A stretch of DNA of 44,025 bases from Flavobacteriales bacterium UBA5081 (GTDB taxonomy: Bacteria; Bacteroidota; Bacteroidia; Flavobacteriales_E; Vicingaceae), in assembly GCA_002415785.1 (NCBI GenBank), contig DIAJ01000023.1, positions 1-44,025 of the forward strand, in the 5' to 3' direction. The notes below the pieces were generated by a model, which saw only the letters and a list, made by a program, of their open reading frames with translations, was not told the origin of the DNA and did not search any database. Each line of letters opens with the position of its first letter. The first letter of the stretch is position 1. The position numbers and the translations under genes were made by a program. Shown here piece by piece: positions 33,708 to 42,810 of the stretch.

Positions 33708-35546
33708 TTATTTCGCTTTAAAAATTGCTTCTTCTTTTATAGGCCATTGATTATTCACTCTATTAACATCAGCCATCCTTCCACTCGGGTCAATTTGAAT
33801 GGACTCAATTTCATCAAACTTTACTTCTAATGTCAACTCATAATTAGGGAAAGTCCAAGGCCAATCTTCAACTACTCTAAAGTTCTCCATACCTTCTTCT
33901 CTTTGCTTCTCACCTCTCATGATTCGTAGAGGAATATTGATCCACTCTTGTTTACCGTTTTTGTATTTTACCAAAACATCCAAAGGCATTGGCATTTTGC
34001 CGTTTCGTTCTAAATTAACCAATGTGTGTTTTCCACTTGGTGTAACTGATTTAATTCCATAATCAATCGTATTGGTGGTTTCAACCCATTGCTCTAAATA
34101 CCAGCTTAATTCCAAATTTGAAACCTTTTCAACTACTCTTATAAAATCATTTGGTGTAGGGTGTTTAAATTTCCAATCGTGGAAATAACGCTTTAAACTT
34201 TTTCGAAGCACCTCTTCGCCAACAATATAATCCAACTGTCTTAAAAACATTAAGCCCATTGAGTAAGAGGCTACTCCATAAGCGCGATTGGTATGGTAAT
34301 GATCGGCATGTGTAGTTAGTGGTTCCTGCTTACCGGACTCTACTAGTGAAAAATAACTTCCATAAGAACGCACAAAAGGTGTGAAGCTTGACCATATTTC
34401 GTGCATTACAAAGTCAGTTGCATAAGAAGTAAAGCCTTCGTCCATCCAAGGGTGTTGAGCCTCATTAGTAGCTAAAATATGTTGATACCAAGAATGAGCT
34501 GCTTCGTGAGCAGTTACTCCAACTAAACTACCTTTGCTTCTATGACCGGTAATTAAAGTAATCATCGGATACTCCATCCCTCCATCACCTCCCTGAGCAA
34601 CAGTATATTGCTTAAAAGGATATTCACCGAAATTCTCATTCATAATTTCAAAAATTCGCTTAGTATATTTTGGCAAACTATCCCACTGTGTTGTGTTAGA
34701 GTCTTTTTGAAACAAAAAATGCAAGACCGTTCCATTGTCTAATTTGGATTGAGTATGCGTATAATCAGGATCAGCAACCCAGCTAAAATCATGTACACTA
34801 TCCGCCACAAAATGCCAACTTAACTTTTCTTTTCCTTCATGATTAACTTCTTTTTCTGAATAACCATAACCAACTTCATCAGCATTTTGCAAATAACCTG
34901 TTGCTCCTAAAATATAATCTGCATCAATGTTTATGGTAACATCAAACTTCCCCCATACACCGTGAAATTCTCTTCCTATATATGGATAGGCATGCCATCC
35001 TTGAAAGTCATACTCCGCCATTTTAGGATACCATTGCGTCATCGAAAATCGAATTCCCTCTTCATTGTCTCTCCCTGAACGGCGAACTTGAAGTGGCACT
35101 TGAGCCGAAAAGTTCATTTTAAATGTGGAAGATTTTCCGGGCAAAATTGGATGATCAAGTTTGACCTCCAAGATTGTACCAACCACCTCATAATCTAATT
35201 TTTTACCATCTTGAGTTAATTTATTTACTTTTTGATAACCGATTTCATCATCTTTTAAATGAAAAATACGATCACCAACTCTTCTATCCGGATCCTCAAT
35301 AGTTCTTGAACGAACATCCATCATACTGTTTGGCTGAAATGCATTGAAAAACAAATGATAATAAACTTTTTTTAAGGTATCGGGAGAATTGTTAGTGTAA
35401 ATTAGGGTTTGCTCGCCTTCAAATTGATTGGACTCTGCATCCATATCAATGTTCATTGTATAGTCAACAGCTTGTTGCCAATAGTTTTGGGCTTTAAGCT
35501 GAACAACAAATAATAAACCAATAAATAGTAAAAAAGAACTTCTCAT
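33708..35546 (-). CDS. Exported M1-family metallopeptidase (612 aa)
   Basis: A zinc aminopeptidase-like protein of family M1. After a signal peptide (ends VQLKAQ, about residue 20) comes the N-terminal beta domain, then the substrate-binding GGMEYPMI (variant of the GAMEN loop, about 322-329) and the zinc site HEAAH (347-351) with third ligand Glu370 in HPWMDEGFTSY, 18 residues later as in thermolysin-like enzymes. All zinc and catalytic residues are present. The length is shorter than full M1 aminopeptidases because the C-terminal domain is small. A second M1 gene lies on the opposite strand beyond a DUF6702 gene. Confidence 0.92.
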   Translation of the reverse strand: MRSSFLLFIGLLFVVQLKAQNYWQQAVDYTMNIDMDAESNQFEGEQTLIYTNNSPDTLKKVYYHLFFNAFQPNSMMDVRSRTIEDPDRRVGDRIFHLKDDEIGYQKVNKLTQDGKKLDYEVVGTILEVKLDHPILPGKSSTFKMNFSAQVPLQVRRSGRDNEEGIRFSMTQWYPKMAEYDFQGWHAYPYIGREFHGVWGKFDVTINIDADYILGATGYLQNADEVGYGYSEKEVNHEGKEKLSWHFVADSVHDFSWVADPDYTHTQSKLDNGTVLHFLFQKDSNTTQWDSLPKYTKRIFEIMNENFGEYPFKQYTVAQGGDGGMEYPMITLITGHRSKGSLVGVTAHEAAHSWYQHILATNEAQHPWMDEGFTSYATDFVMHEIWSSFTPFVRSYGSYFSLVESGKQEPLTTHADHYHTNRAYGVASYSMGLMFLRQLDYIVGEEVLRKSLKRYFHDWKFKHPTPNDFIRVVEKVSNLELSWYLEQWVETTNTIDYGIKSVTPSGKHTLVNLERNGKMPMPLDVLVKYKNGKQEWINIPLRIMRGEKQREEGMENFRVVEDWPWTFPNYELTLEVKFDEIESIQIDPSGRMADVNRVNNQWPIKEEAIFKAK

Positions 35547-35654
35547 AAGTTATAATTTTGATGGAATTTATTTTAATAAGCCAACGAAATTAACCAATCA
35601 AAAAGATTTTTATAGTTAAATAAGGGTAAATGGTCATCTTCTCATTTAAGCTGC

Positions 35655-35662
35655 TACTTTTG
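35655..35662 (+). promoter_or_regulatory. -7 element of the DUF6702-M1 operon
   Basis: TACTTTTG, exact consensus, 26 bases before ATG 35689. Confidence 0.6.
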
Positions 35663-35688
35663 CAAACATCGAAATTTAACTTTCATTT

Positions 35689-36174
35689 ATGAAGAAAATC
35701 ATTTTACTTCTCTTTGTATTAGCTTCGCATCAGTTTGCGTCAGCGCATAAATTTTACATGAGCATTACTGAAATGCAATACAATGAAGAAAGTGGGTATT
35801 TAGAAATTATCATCAAACTTTTTACAGATGATATTGAGAAAGCATTGGAGCAAAATGCTGACAGTTCAATATTTTTAGGTACTCCAAAAGAAAGCCCGCT
35901 TACTGATGATTTACTACAAGATTATCTAGAAAAACACTTTTCAATCAAGAATGAGCAAAAATTGACTATTCATTTTTTAGGTAAAGAAGTAGATAAAAAT
36001 TACACTTGGGTCTACTTGGAAGTCCCCAACTTTAACCCAGAGATAGAACATGAAATAAAAAACAGCTTACTTATTGATTTATTTGATACACAAGCGAACA
36101 GAATTAATTATTACTACAAAGAAGAAACACACAGTTTGAATTTACATAAAGACCAACTTAGCGGTCATTTTTAA
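35689..36174 (+). CDS. DUF6702 family exported protein
   Basis: A 161-residue protein with signal peptide MKKIILLLFVLASHQFASA. The mature start HKFYMSITEMQYNEESGYLEIIIKLFTDDIEKAL is characteristic of DUF6702. The rest continues the beta-rich pattern with LTIHFLGKEVDKNYTWVYLEV and NSLLIDLFDTQANRINYYY. The family is of unknown function and in flavobacteria often sits directly upstream of an M1 peptidase, as here (10 bases). Co-expression suggests a chaperone or periplasmic partner for the peptidase, which is only a guess. Confidence 0.75.
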   Translation: MKKIILLLFVLASHQFASAHKFYMSITEMQYNEESGYLEIIIKLFTDDIEKALEQNADSSIFLGTPKESPLTDDLLQDYLEKHFSIKNEQKLTIHFLGKEVDKNYTWVYLEVPNFNPEIEHEIKNSLLIDLFDTQANRINYYYKEETHSLNLHKDQLSGHF

Positions 36175-36184
36175 CCTTTTACCC

Positions 36185-38485
36185 ATGAATAAATTATATC
36201 TCAAAGTACTTTTAATATTTGTTTCATTAAGCGGAATTGCTCAAGAAAACATCAATAAGAATAAGTTTAGGCAACTAAACGAAGAGCTTCCAACTCCAAA
36301 TGTTTATCGTACTGCTGCAGGAATGCCGGGACACCAATACTATCAACAACAAGCCGATTATGTGATTGATTTGGTGTTAGACGATAAAAAACAAAGAATT
36401 TACGGAGAAGAAACGGTTACTTATTACAATAATTCTCCCGACGCACTCCCTTATTTGTGGATTCAATTGGATCAAAATGTAAGAGCAAAAGACTCTGACA
36501 GCAAGAAAATTAGCACTTCTAAAATGAGTGATGATATTTCATTTCAGCGCTTAGAAAAAATGATGAACGACTTTGACGGAGGCTTTAAAATTGAATACGT
36601 TAAAGACAATGAGGGCAACGACTTAACCACTATGGTTAATAAAACTATGATGCGAATAAACATGGACAAAGCACTACAGCCTGGTGAAAAGTTTAGTTTT
36701 AAAGTAAAATGGTGGTACAACATTAACAACAGAATGGAAATTGGTGGTCGATCCGGTTATGAATACTTTAAAGAGGAAGATAATTATCTATACACCATTG
36801 CCCAATTTTATCCGAGAATGGCTGTTTACAACGATGTTGAAGGTTGGCAAAACAAACAATTCTTAGGCAGAGGAGAATTCACGCTACCTTTTGGCAATTA
36901 CAAAGTGAGTATAACTGCTCCGGATGATCATATAGTAGCTTCTACTGGAGAACTCCAAAACGTAGACGAAGTACTTACCGAAACACAAAAAGAGCGATTA
37001 GAGAAGGCTAAGAATTCTGATGAACCAATGATGATCGTAAATGAAAAAGAAGCCCGAAAAAATGAAAAAAAGAAAAGTAATAGTGAGAAAACCTGGGTGT
37101 TTCATGCGGACAATGTGAGAGACTTTGCTTTCGCATCTTCAAGAAAATTCATTTGGGACGCTATGGGTGTTAAGCTAGGTGATCAAACCGTTATGGCGAT
37201 GTCTTATTATCCTAAAGAAGGAAACCCACTTTGGGAACAATATTCAACAAAAGCGGTTGCCCACACTTTACGCAGCTATTCAAATACTACTTTCGACTAC
37301 CCATATCCTGTTGCTATTTCAGTTAATGCTGCAAGCATAGGAATGGAGTACCCAATGATTTGTTTTAATTACGGAAGACCGGAAGAAGATGGCACTTATA
37401 CTGAAAGATTAAAATACGGTGTAATCTCTGTAATCATTCACGAAGTTGGACATAACTTTTTCCCAATGATTGTAAACTCTGATGAAAGACAATGGACATG
37501 GATGGACGAAGGATTGAATACATTTTGTCAGTATTTAGCAGAAAAGGAATGGGATGTGGACTACCCTTCTCGAAGAGGACCTGCATATAAGATTGTAGAC
37601 TATATGAAAGGAAACAAAGAAAACATTACACCTATCATGACCAACTCTGAATCAGTTATTCAATTTGGAAACAATGCTTATGGAAAGCCTGCTACTGCTC
37701 TTAATATATTGCGTGAAACGATTATGGGCAGAGAGTTGTTTGACTATGCTTTTAAACAATACGCTACACATTGGATGTTTAAACACCCCACTCCTGCAGA
37801 CTTTTTTAGAATTATGGAAGATGCCTCAGCAGTGGATTTAGACTGGTTTTGGAGAGGTTGGTTTTTCACAACTGACCATGTAGACATAGCAATAGATAAG
37901 GTAAAATGGTACCGTTTAGATTCTAAAAATCCTGATGTTGAATTTCCGAAGAAAAAAGCCGACTTAGAAGAACAGGAAGAGTTTATTGGCGATGTAAGAA
38001 ATGAAGTTAACCGTCCAAATACTGTTGTTGAACAAGATCCGACAACAAAGGATTTTTACAATACACATGATCCTTTTAATGTCACTTCAGTGGATCGAGA
38101 AGAGTATGAAGAATACGTCTCTTCACTTGATGATAAAGAAAAAAAGCAACTCAAGTTTGACAAAAACATCTATGAAATTCAGTTTTCATCGCCGGGAGGA
38201 TTGGTAATGCCCATTATATTGGAGTTTACTTTTGTTGATAATTCAACTGAGAAAATTCACATTCCGGCTGAAATATGGAAAATGAATTATAAAAATGTAA
38301 GTAAGCTGTTTATTTTTGAAAAAGAACTTAAAGAAATCAACTTAGACCCTAATTTAGAGACAGCTGATGTAGATAGAAGTAATAATTACTGGCCTCCGAG
38401 AATAGAAAAGAACCGCTTTACCCTCTTTAAAGAGAAACAAATGCAAAGAGAAAATGAAATGCAAAGAGCTAAGCGAGCTAAGTAA
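36185..38485 (+). CDS. Exported M1-family metallopeptidase (766 aa)
   Basis: A second M1-family zinc peptidase, distinct from the 612-residue one. Signal peptide MNKLYLKVLLIFVSLSGIAQ, then an N-terminal beta domain with a charged insertion (about 265-310, rich in E and K: NEKEARKNEKKKSNSEKT), the loop SIGMEYPMICF (about 384-394) and the zinc site HEVGH (419-423) with Glu442 in WMDEGLNTF. A low-complexity acidic linker (about 590-660) precedes a final beta domain, and the protein ends in a basic, Met/Arg-rich tail (QMQRENEMQRAKRAK). It is co-transcribed with the DUF6702 gene. Confidence 0.92.
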   Translation: MNKLYLKVLLIFVSLSGIAQENINKNKFRQLNEELPTPNVYRTAAGMPGHQYYQQQADYVIDLVLDDKKQRIYGEETVTYYNNSPDALPYLWIQLDQNVRAKDSDSKKISTSKMSDDISFQRLEKMMNDFDGGFKIEYVKDNEGNDLTTMVNKTMMRINMDKALQPGEKFSFKVKWWYNINNRMEIGGRSGYEYFKEEDNYLYTIAQFYPRMAVYNDVEGWQNKQFLGRGEFTLPFGNYKVSITAPDDHIVASTGELQNVDEVLTETQKERLEKAKNSDEPMMIVNEKEARKNEKKKSNSEKTWVFHADNVRDFAFASSRKFIWDAMGVKLGDQTVMAMSYYPKEGNPLWEQYSTKAVAHTLRSYSNTTFDYPYPVAISVNAASIGMEYPMICFNYGRPEEDGTYTERLKYGVISVIIHEVGHNFFPMIVNSDERQWTWMDEGLNTFCQYLAEKEWDVDYPSRRGPAYKIVDYMKGNKENITPIMTNSESVIQFGNNAYGKPATALNILRETIMGRELFDYAFKQYATHWMFKHPTPADFFRIMEDASAVDLDWFWRGWFFTTDHVDIAIDKVKWYRLDSKNPDVEFPKKKADLEEQEEFIGDVRNEVNRPNTVVEQDPTTKDFYNTHDPFNVTSVDREEYEEYVSSLDDKEKKQLKFDKNIYEIQFSSPGGLVMPIILEFTFVDNSTEKIHIPAEIWKMNYKNVSKLFIFEKELKEINLDPNLETADVDRSNNYWPPRIEKNRFTLFKEKQMQRENEMQRAKRAK

Positions 38486-38553
38486 TTTGAGAATGTTTAA
38501 AAAAAATCTGAAACACATTTCAAAATATTCCATTGCAAGAACGAACAATTTAC

Positions 38554-38561
38554 TATCTTAG
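38554..38561 (+). promoter_or_regulatory. Promoter of secreted protein/lipoprotein pair
   Basis: TATCTTAG differs from TAnnTTTG at one position and is preceded, 18 bases upstream, by TTG at 38533-38535, the expected -33 element and spacing. Confidence 0.5.
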
Positions 38562-38584
38562 CGCCAAAATCAATCAATAAACAA

Positions 38585-39079
38585 ATGAAGAAAATTGCTA
38601 CAAGCTTATTCTTATTAAGTTTTTTCATTCTAACGTTTGCAGGTATTTCTCCAAAACCGGGCAGCAATACCTCTAACAACTGCGATGTAAAAGCTCTAAA
38701 GAAAGAGGGAATTTCTCAACTTAGCCCTTATTACTATTCATCCTCAAAAGTTACTTCAATAAGTTATGCTGACACAGTTCAGTATAGAGAAATTGAAGTT
38801 CCTTTATTTAAAGGTGAAAAATACCGAATGGTGTTTAATTCAAAAGCTCTTCCAAAAGGTATCACCGTAGAGGTTTTTGATAAAGATCGCAGCCACGATG
38901 GTAGATCTGCCTTGTACTCTACGAATACAAATGAAGAAAAAATGGCTATTTACGAGCCGGATAACGCTAAAAGACATTATGTACGTTACAGCATACCAGC
39001 AGGCGCTAATATTGAAAACAGCTGCATGGTATTCGTACTTGGCTATCAATTAACATTTATTGAAAACACTGAAGAATAA
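38585..39079 (+). CDS. Secreted protein of unknown function
   Basis: A 164-residue protein with signal peptide MKKIATSLFLLSFFILTFAG. The mature region is small and beta-rich (YYYSSSKVTSISYADTVQYREIEVPLFKGEKYRMVFNSKALPKG when read across residues 45-90), with two cysteines, one near the mature N-terminus (NNCDV) and one near the C-terminus (NSCMVFVLGY), that could form a disulfide. No family is recognised. It is followed after 12 bases by a lipoprotein gene and both share a terminator, so the two probably function together at the cell envelope. Confidence 0.65.
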   Translation: MKKIATSLFLLSFFILTFAGISPKPGSNTSNNCDVKALKKEGISQLSPYYYSSSKVTSISYADTVQYREIEVPLFKGEKYRMVFNSKALPKGITVEVFDKDRSHDGRSALYSTNTNEEKMAIYEPDNAKRHYVRYSIPAGANIENSCMVFVLGYQLTFIENTEE

Positions 39080-39091
39080 AATCGGAAAATA

Positions 39092-39967
39092 ATGAGAAAG
39101 TATATTAACCTACCCCAATTATCTATCCTGTTTGTCGGGCTTTTCCTTTTGTCTGCTTGTGCTGAGGCTCCTAAAAAAGAAGAAAAGAAGGAAGAGAAAA
39201 AAGAAAAAGTTGAATCAGCTCCGGCATCTGAGCAAATTATTGATGAAGAAGTATCATTTATGCTTCCATCTCCAATTCAAATCGCTGCAATTTTTAACCG
39301 TGCCGGATTAGAGTATAAAAGCGGATTAACAAACAATCCTACAAATGTTGACAAATACAACACTAAAACTTCAAAGTATTTAAATTTTGGAGTTTATTCA
39401 GCAGATTTAGCTTATGCCGTGTTAAACAACCAACAACAAGCTGCAATTGATCAACTAAACGCCGTTAAAAAGATGTCTGATGCAATTGGAATGCCCAATG
39501 TTTTTGGTGGTGGAGATTTAATTAAAAGCTTTGAATCAAATATTGGTAATCAAGATACGATCTTGAGAATCCTAACGACCATTAAGCGAAGAACAGATGA
39601 GTTTTTAATGGAAAATGAAGAAGAATCTAAAGAAGCCATATTCTTTTCAGCTGCATGGGTTGAAGGAATGTACATTGGAGCAAATAGTACTTCAGGAAAT
39701 GCTAAAGTAGAGCCAAGACTAATTGAGCAGATGACAATCTTAGAAAATATTATTAAAGCATTAAGAGTACAGCAAGATCCTTCTTTGGATTTAAACTTTT
39801 TAATTGATGGTTTAACAAATGTTTATCAAACCTACAATGATTTTGAGAATGTTAGAAAATTCAACCAAGGAGAAATAGAATTAAGTGCCGTAAAACTTAG
39901 TGATTCGGAATTAAGTACTTTAACCAATCAGATTACTGAACTTCGAACCCAAATTGTAAACGGTTAA
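39092..39967 (+). CDS. Lipoprotein of unknown function
   Basis: A 291-residue lipoprotein (Cys23 in LLSACAEAPKK). A strongly charged K/E linker (residues 27-41) separates the lipid anchor from a mostly helical domain: IQIAAIFNRAGLEYKSGLTN, LNFGVYSADLAYAVLNNQQQAA, FFSAAWVEGMYIGANS, LIEQMTILENIIKALRV. The tandem helices suggest a TPR-like or all-alpha periplasmic domain. I do not recognise a named family. It is the second gene of an operon ending in a strong terminator. Confidence 0.7.
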   Translation: MRKYINLPQLSILFVGLFLLSACAEAPKKEEKKEEKKEKVESAPASEQIIDEEVSFMLPSPIQIAAIFNRAGLEYKSGLTNNPTNVDKYNTKTSKYLNFGVYSADLAYAVLNNQQQAAIDQLNAVKKMSDAIGMPNVFGGGDLIKSFESNIGNQDTILRILTTIKRRTDEFLMENEEESKEAIFFSAAWVEGMYIGANSTSGNAKVEPRLIEQMTILENIIKALRVQQDPSLDLNFLIDGLTNVYQTYNDFENVRKFNQGEIELSAVKLSDSELSTLTNQITELRTQIVNG

Positions 39968-39994
39968 GAATCAAAATTCGACTCAATATAATTT

Positions 39995-40023
39995 AAAGAG
40001 CGTCTTTTGACGCTCTTTTTTTT
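39995..40023 (+). terminator. Rho-independent terminator before thrS
   Basis: Perfect 10-base arms AAAGAGCGTC and GACGCTCTTT around TTTT, continuing into a T run. It ends just upstream of the thrS promoter. Confidence 0.92.
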
Positions 40024-40045
40024 GTTTCTAATCACTTATTGCCAT

Positions 40046-40053
40046 TAATTTTG
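40046..40053 (+). promoter_or_regulatory. Promoter of the thrS-infC-rpmI-rplT operon
   Basis: TAATTTTG matches the -7 consensus and is preceded by TTG at 40022-40024 with a 21-base gap. It ends seven bases before ATG 40061, so an mRNA from here would have at most a few bases before that ATG, or about a dozen before ATG 40070. Confidence 0.65.
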
Positions 40054-40060
40054 CACAAAA

Positions 40061-42010
40061 ATGAACTCAATGATAAAAATTACACTTCCCGATGGAAGTA
40101 TTAAAGAATTTGAAGCAGGTATAAACTCCTTAGATGTAGCTAAAAGCATTAGTGAAGGACTTGCGAGAAATGTATTAGCTGCTAAAGTAAACGGAGAAGT
40201 ATGGGATGCATTTCGTCCTATTGAATCAGACGCAGATCTACAATTAATAACATGGAACGACGAAGAAGGAAAAGAAACCATGTGGCACTCTTCTGCTCAC
40301 CTTCTTGCTGAAGCTTTGGAAGAATTATATCCCGGCATTAAGTTTGGCATCGGTCCTCCCATTGATAATGGTTTTTACTATGATGTAGATGCAGGTGATC
40401 GTGTAATTACTTCTGAAGATCTTCCAAAAGTTGAGAAGAAAATGCAAGAGTTAGCACGTCAAAAAAATGAATATTCTAGAAAAGAAGTTTCTAAAGCCGA
40501 TGCAATAAATTATTTTCAAGAAAAAGGTAATCAATACAAGCTTGAGTTAATTGAGGAGTTAGAAGATGGAAGCATCACCTTTTACAAACAAGGTAATTTC
40601 ACAGACTTATGTCGAGGTCCGCATATACCCAACACTGGTTTTATAAAGGCCATTAAGTTACTAAATGTTGCAGGAGCTTATTGGAGAGGAAATGAGAATA
40701 ATAAACAACTAACTCGTATTTATGGCATTACTTTTCCTAAGCAAAAGGAACTAACTGAGTATTTAGAAATGCTTGAGGAAGCTAAAAAAAGAGATCATAG
40801 AAAACTTGGCAAGGAACTTAGCTTATTTACTTTTAGTCAAAGAGTTGGTCAAGGACTACCGTTGTGGCTACCAAAAGGGGCTCAATTGCGAGAGCGTTTA
40901 GAGAACTTTATGCGACAAGCACAAGTAAAAGCAGGCTATTTGCCGGTTGTTACTCCGCATATTGGAAGTAAAGAACTGTATGTTACTTCAGGTCATTATG
41001 AAAAATACGGCGAAGACTCATTCCAACCAATAAAAACACCTAATGAAAATGAGGAGTTTTTATTAAAACCGATGAACTGTCCGCATCATTGCGAAATTTA
41101 CAAATCAGAGCCACGCTCCTATCGCGATTTACCTTTGCGCTTTGCCGAGTTTGGTACTGTTTATCGCTACGAACAAAGTGGAGAATTACATGGATTAACT
41201 AGAGTTAGGGGCTTTACGCAAGACGATGCTCACTTATTTTGTACAGCAGAACAAGTCGAGGAAGAATTTAAAAAAGTTATAGATTTAGTCCTTTATGTGT
41301 TTAACGCATTAGGATTTGAAGATTATACTGCTCAAATTTCATTGAGAGATAAAAATGATCGCAGTAAGTACATTGGTAGTGACGATAACTGGGAAAAAGC
41401 AGAGCAGGCAATTATTAATGCTTCAGCCGATAAAGGCTTAAATACTGTTGTTGAATACGGTGAGGCAGCTTTTTATGGTCCTAAGCTAGATTTTATGGTT
41501 AAAGATGCTTTGGGTAGGAAATGGCAATTAGGAACAATTCAGGTAGACTACAATTTACCGGAGCGATTTGAACTAGAGTACATTGGAAGCGATGATCAAA
41601 GACACCGTCCGGTGATGATTCACCGTGCACCATTTGGCTCATTAGAGCGTTTTGTAGCCGTTTTAATTGAACATTGCGGAGGTAATTTCCCGCTTTGGTT
41701 AACGCCTGAGCAAGTTGCAATTTTACCATTAAGTGAAAAATACAATGAAAAATGCAAAGAGGTTTTAAAAGTGCTAAATAATTCCGATATTCGCGGCTTC
41801 GTAGATGATCGTAACGAAAAAGTAGGCAAAAAGATCCGAGATGCAGAGGTATCAAAGGTTCCCTACATGTTAATCATAGGCGAAAAAGAGATAGAAAACG
41901 GTACAGTTTCGGTTAGAAAACACGGAGAAGGTGACAAAGGGACGATGAAAATCTCGGAATTTGCCGATTTTTTAAATAAAGAAATTGAATTAATTTTAAG
42001 TAAAAAATAA
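40061..42010 (+). CDS. thrS: Threonine-tRNA ligase
   Basis: ThrRS charges tRNA-Thr. The 649-residue enzyme has the N-terminal TGS domain (MIKITLPDGSIKEFEAG), the editing domain with HSSAHLLAEAL, YDVDAGD and TDLCRGPHIPNTGF, the class II catalytic core with motif 2 RFAEFGTVYRYEQSGELHGL, zinc ligand Cys in MNCPHH, HRAPFGSLERF as motif 3, and the anticodon-binding domain (VAILPLSEKYNEKCKEVL onward). ATG 40070 (MIKITLPDG) is the usual family start and may be the real one; 40061 adds three residues. It heads the thrS-infC-rpmI-rplT operon, the standard order. Confidence 0.97.
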   Translation: MNSMIKITLPDGSIKEFEAGINSLDVAKSISEGLARNVLAAKVNGEVWDAFRPIESDADLQLITWNDEEGKETMWHSSAHLLAEALEELYPGIKFGIGPPIDNGFYYDVDAGDRVITSEDLPKVEKKMQELARQKNEYSRKEVSKADAINYFQEKGNQYKLELIEELEDGSITFYKQGNFTDLCRGPHIPNTGFIKAIKLLNVAGAYWRGNENNKQLTRIYGITFPKQKELTEYLEMLEEAKKRDHRKLGKELSLFTFSQRVGQGLPLWLPKGAQLRERLENFMRQAQVKAGYLPVVTPHIGSKELYVTSGHYEKYGEDSFQPIKTPNENEEFLLKPMNCPHHCEIYKSEPRSYRDLPLRFAEFGTVYRYEQSGELHGLTRVRGFTQDDAHLFCTAEQVEEEFKKVIDLVLYVFNALGFEDYTAQISLRDKNDRSKYIGSDDNWEKAEQAIINASADKGLNTVVEYGEAAFYGPKLDFMVKDALGRKWQLGTIQVDYNLPERFELEYIGSDDQRHRPVMIHRAPFGSLERFVAVLIEHCGGNFPLWLTPEQVAILPLSEKYNEKCKEVLKVLNNSDIRGFVDDRNEKVGKKIRDAEVSKVPYMLIIGEKEIENGTVSVRKHGEGDKGTMKISEFADFLNKEIELILSKK

Positions 42011-42014
42011 ATTT

Positions 42015-42023
42015 AAAGGAGGA
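42015..42023 (+). promoter_or_regulatory. Strong Shine-Dalgarno of infC
   Basis: AAAGGAGGA contains a full AAGGAGG match to the 16S rRNA 3' end and lies eight bases before the ATA at 42031. No such site was noticed before the other genes here, as expected for Bacteroidota, which largely do without Shine-Dalgarno pairing. It decides the non-standard infC start. Confidence 0.75.
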
Positions 42024-42030
42024 CCAAACA

Positions 42031-42579
42031 ATAGCTAGACCTAGACCCCCCCGTAAGTTCGGCAGACAAGAAGATCCGCATAGAATTAACGAAAAAATTC
42101 GTGCGCAAGAAGTACGTGTAGTTGGAGACGACATAGAGCAAGGCGTGTATTCAATTGAGAAAGCATTAGCAATGGCCAATGAGGCAGATTTAGATTTGGT
42201 TGAAATTTCACCAAAAGCTAATCCGCCAGTATGTAAAATCATTGATTACAAAAAGTTTCTTTACGAACAAAAAAAGAAACAAAAAGAGATGAAAGCTAAA
42301 GCAACTAAGGTAGTTGTTAAAGAAATTCGCTTTGGTCCTAATACTGACGATCACGACTTTGATTTCAAGTTAAAACATGCTGAAAAGTTTATTAAAGAAG
42401 GGGCAAAAGTGAAAGCCTATGTTTTCTTTAAAGGACGTTCAATTCTATTTAAAGATCAAGGACAGATTTTACTATTAAAACTAGCTCAATCTTTAGAGGA
42501 AATTGCAACAGTGGAATCAATGCCAAAAATGGAAGGTAAGCGTATGATTATGATGCTTTCTCCAAGAAAATCTAAGTAA
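42031..42579 (+). CDS. infC: Translation initiation factor IF-3
   Basis: IF-3 keeps ribosomal subunits apart and checks start-codon pairing. From ATA 42031 the reading gives 182 residues: basic N-terminus ARPRPPRKFG, the conserved RINEKIRAQEVRVVGDD and EKALAMANEADLDLVEISPKANPPVCKIIDY, the lysine-rich linker, and the C-domain KEIRFGPNTDDHDFDFKLKHA with KVKAYVFFKGRSI. The first standard start (GTG 42145) would remove 38 residues including RINEKIR, so it is wrong. ATA sits at the right distance from a strong Shine-Dalgarno site. E. coli infC also uses a non-AUG codon (AUU), which lets IF-3 repress its own translation; the same logic is likely here. Confidence 0.93.
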   Translation: MARPRPPRKFGRQEDPHRINEKIRAQEVRVVGDDIEQGVYSIEKALAMANEADLDLVEISPKANPPVCKIIDYKKFLYEQKKKQKEMKAKATKVVVKEIRFGPNTDDHDFDFKLKHAEKFIKEGAKVKAYVFFKGRSILFKDQGQILLLKLAQSLEEIATVESMPKMEGKRMIMMLSPRKSK

Positions 42580-42612
42580 ATTCAATTAATATTAACTCAA
42601 TAAATTAGAGCA

Positions 42613-42810
42613 ATGCCAAAAATGAAAACTAATTCCAGCGCTAAAAAAAGATTTAAGCTAACTGGAACTGGTAAGATCAAGCGAAAGCATGCTTTCAAAA
42701 GTCACATTTTGACAAAGAAAGAAACTAAGCGCAAGCGTAACTTGACACACTCTACATTGGTTCACAAAGCCGATGAAGCAAATGTGAAGTTACAATTGTG
42801 TATGAAGTAA
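42613..42810 (+). CDS. rpmI: 50S ribosomal protein L35
   Basis: A 65-residue basic ribosomal protein with the L35 pattern MPKMKTNSSAKKRFKLTGTGKIKRKHAFKSH when read from the start (residues 1-31) and KKETKRKRNLTHSTLV. It lies in the standard place between infC and rplT. The start ATG follows a leader with no Shine-Dalgarno site, in contrast to infC. Confidence 0.97.
   Translation: MPKMKTNSSAKKRFKLTGTGKIKRKHAFKSHILTKKETKRKRNLTHSTLVHKADEANVKLQLCMK

Noticed and set aside
42145..42579. infC starting at GTG 42145
   Set aside because: It would remove 38 residues including the conserved RINEKIR block; the true start is the ATA at 42031.
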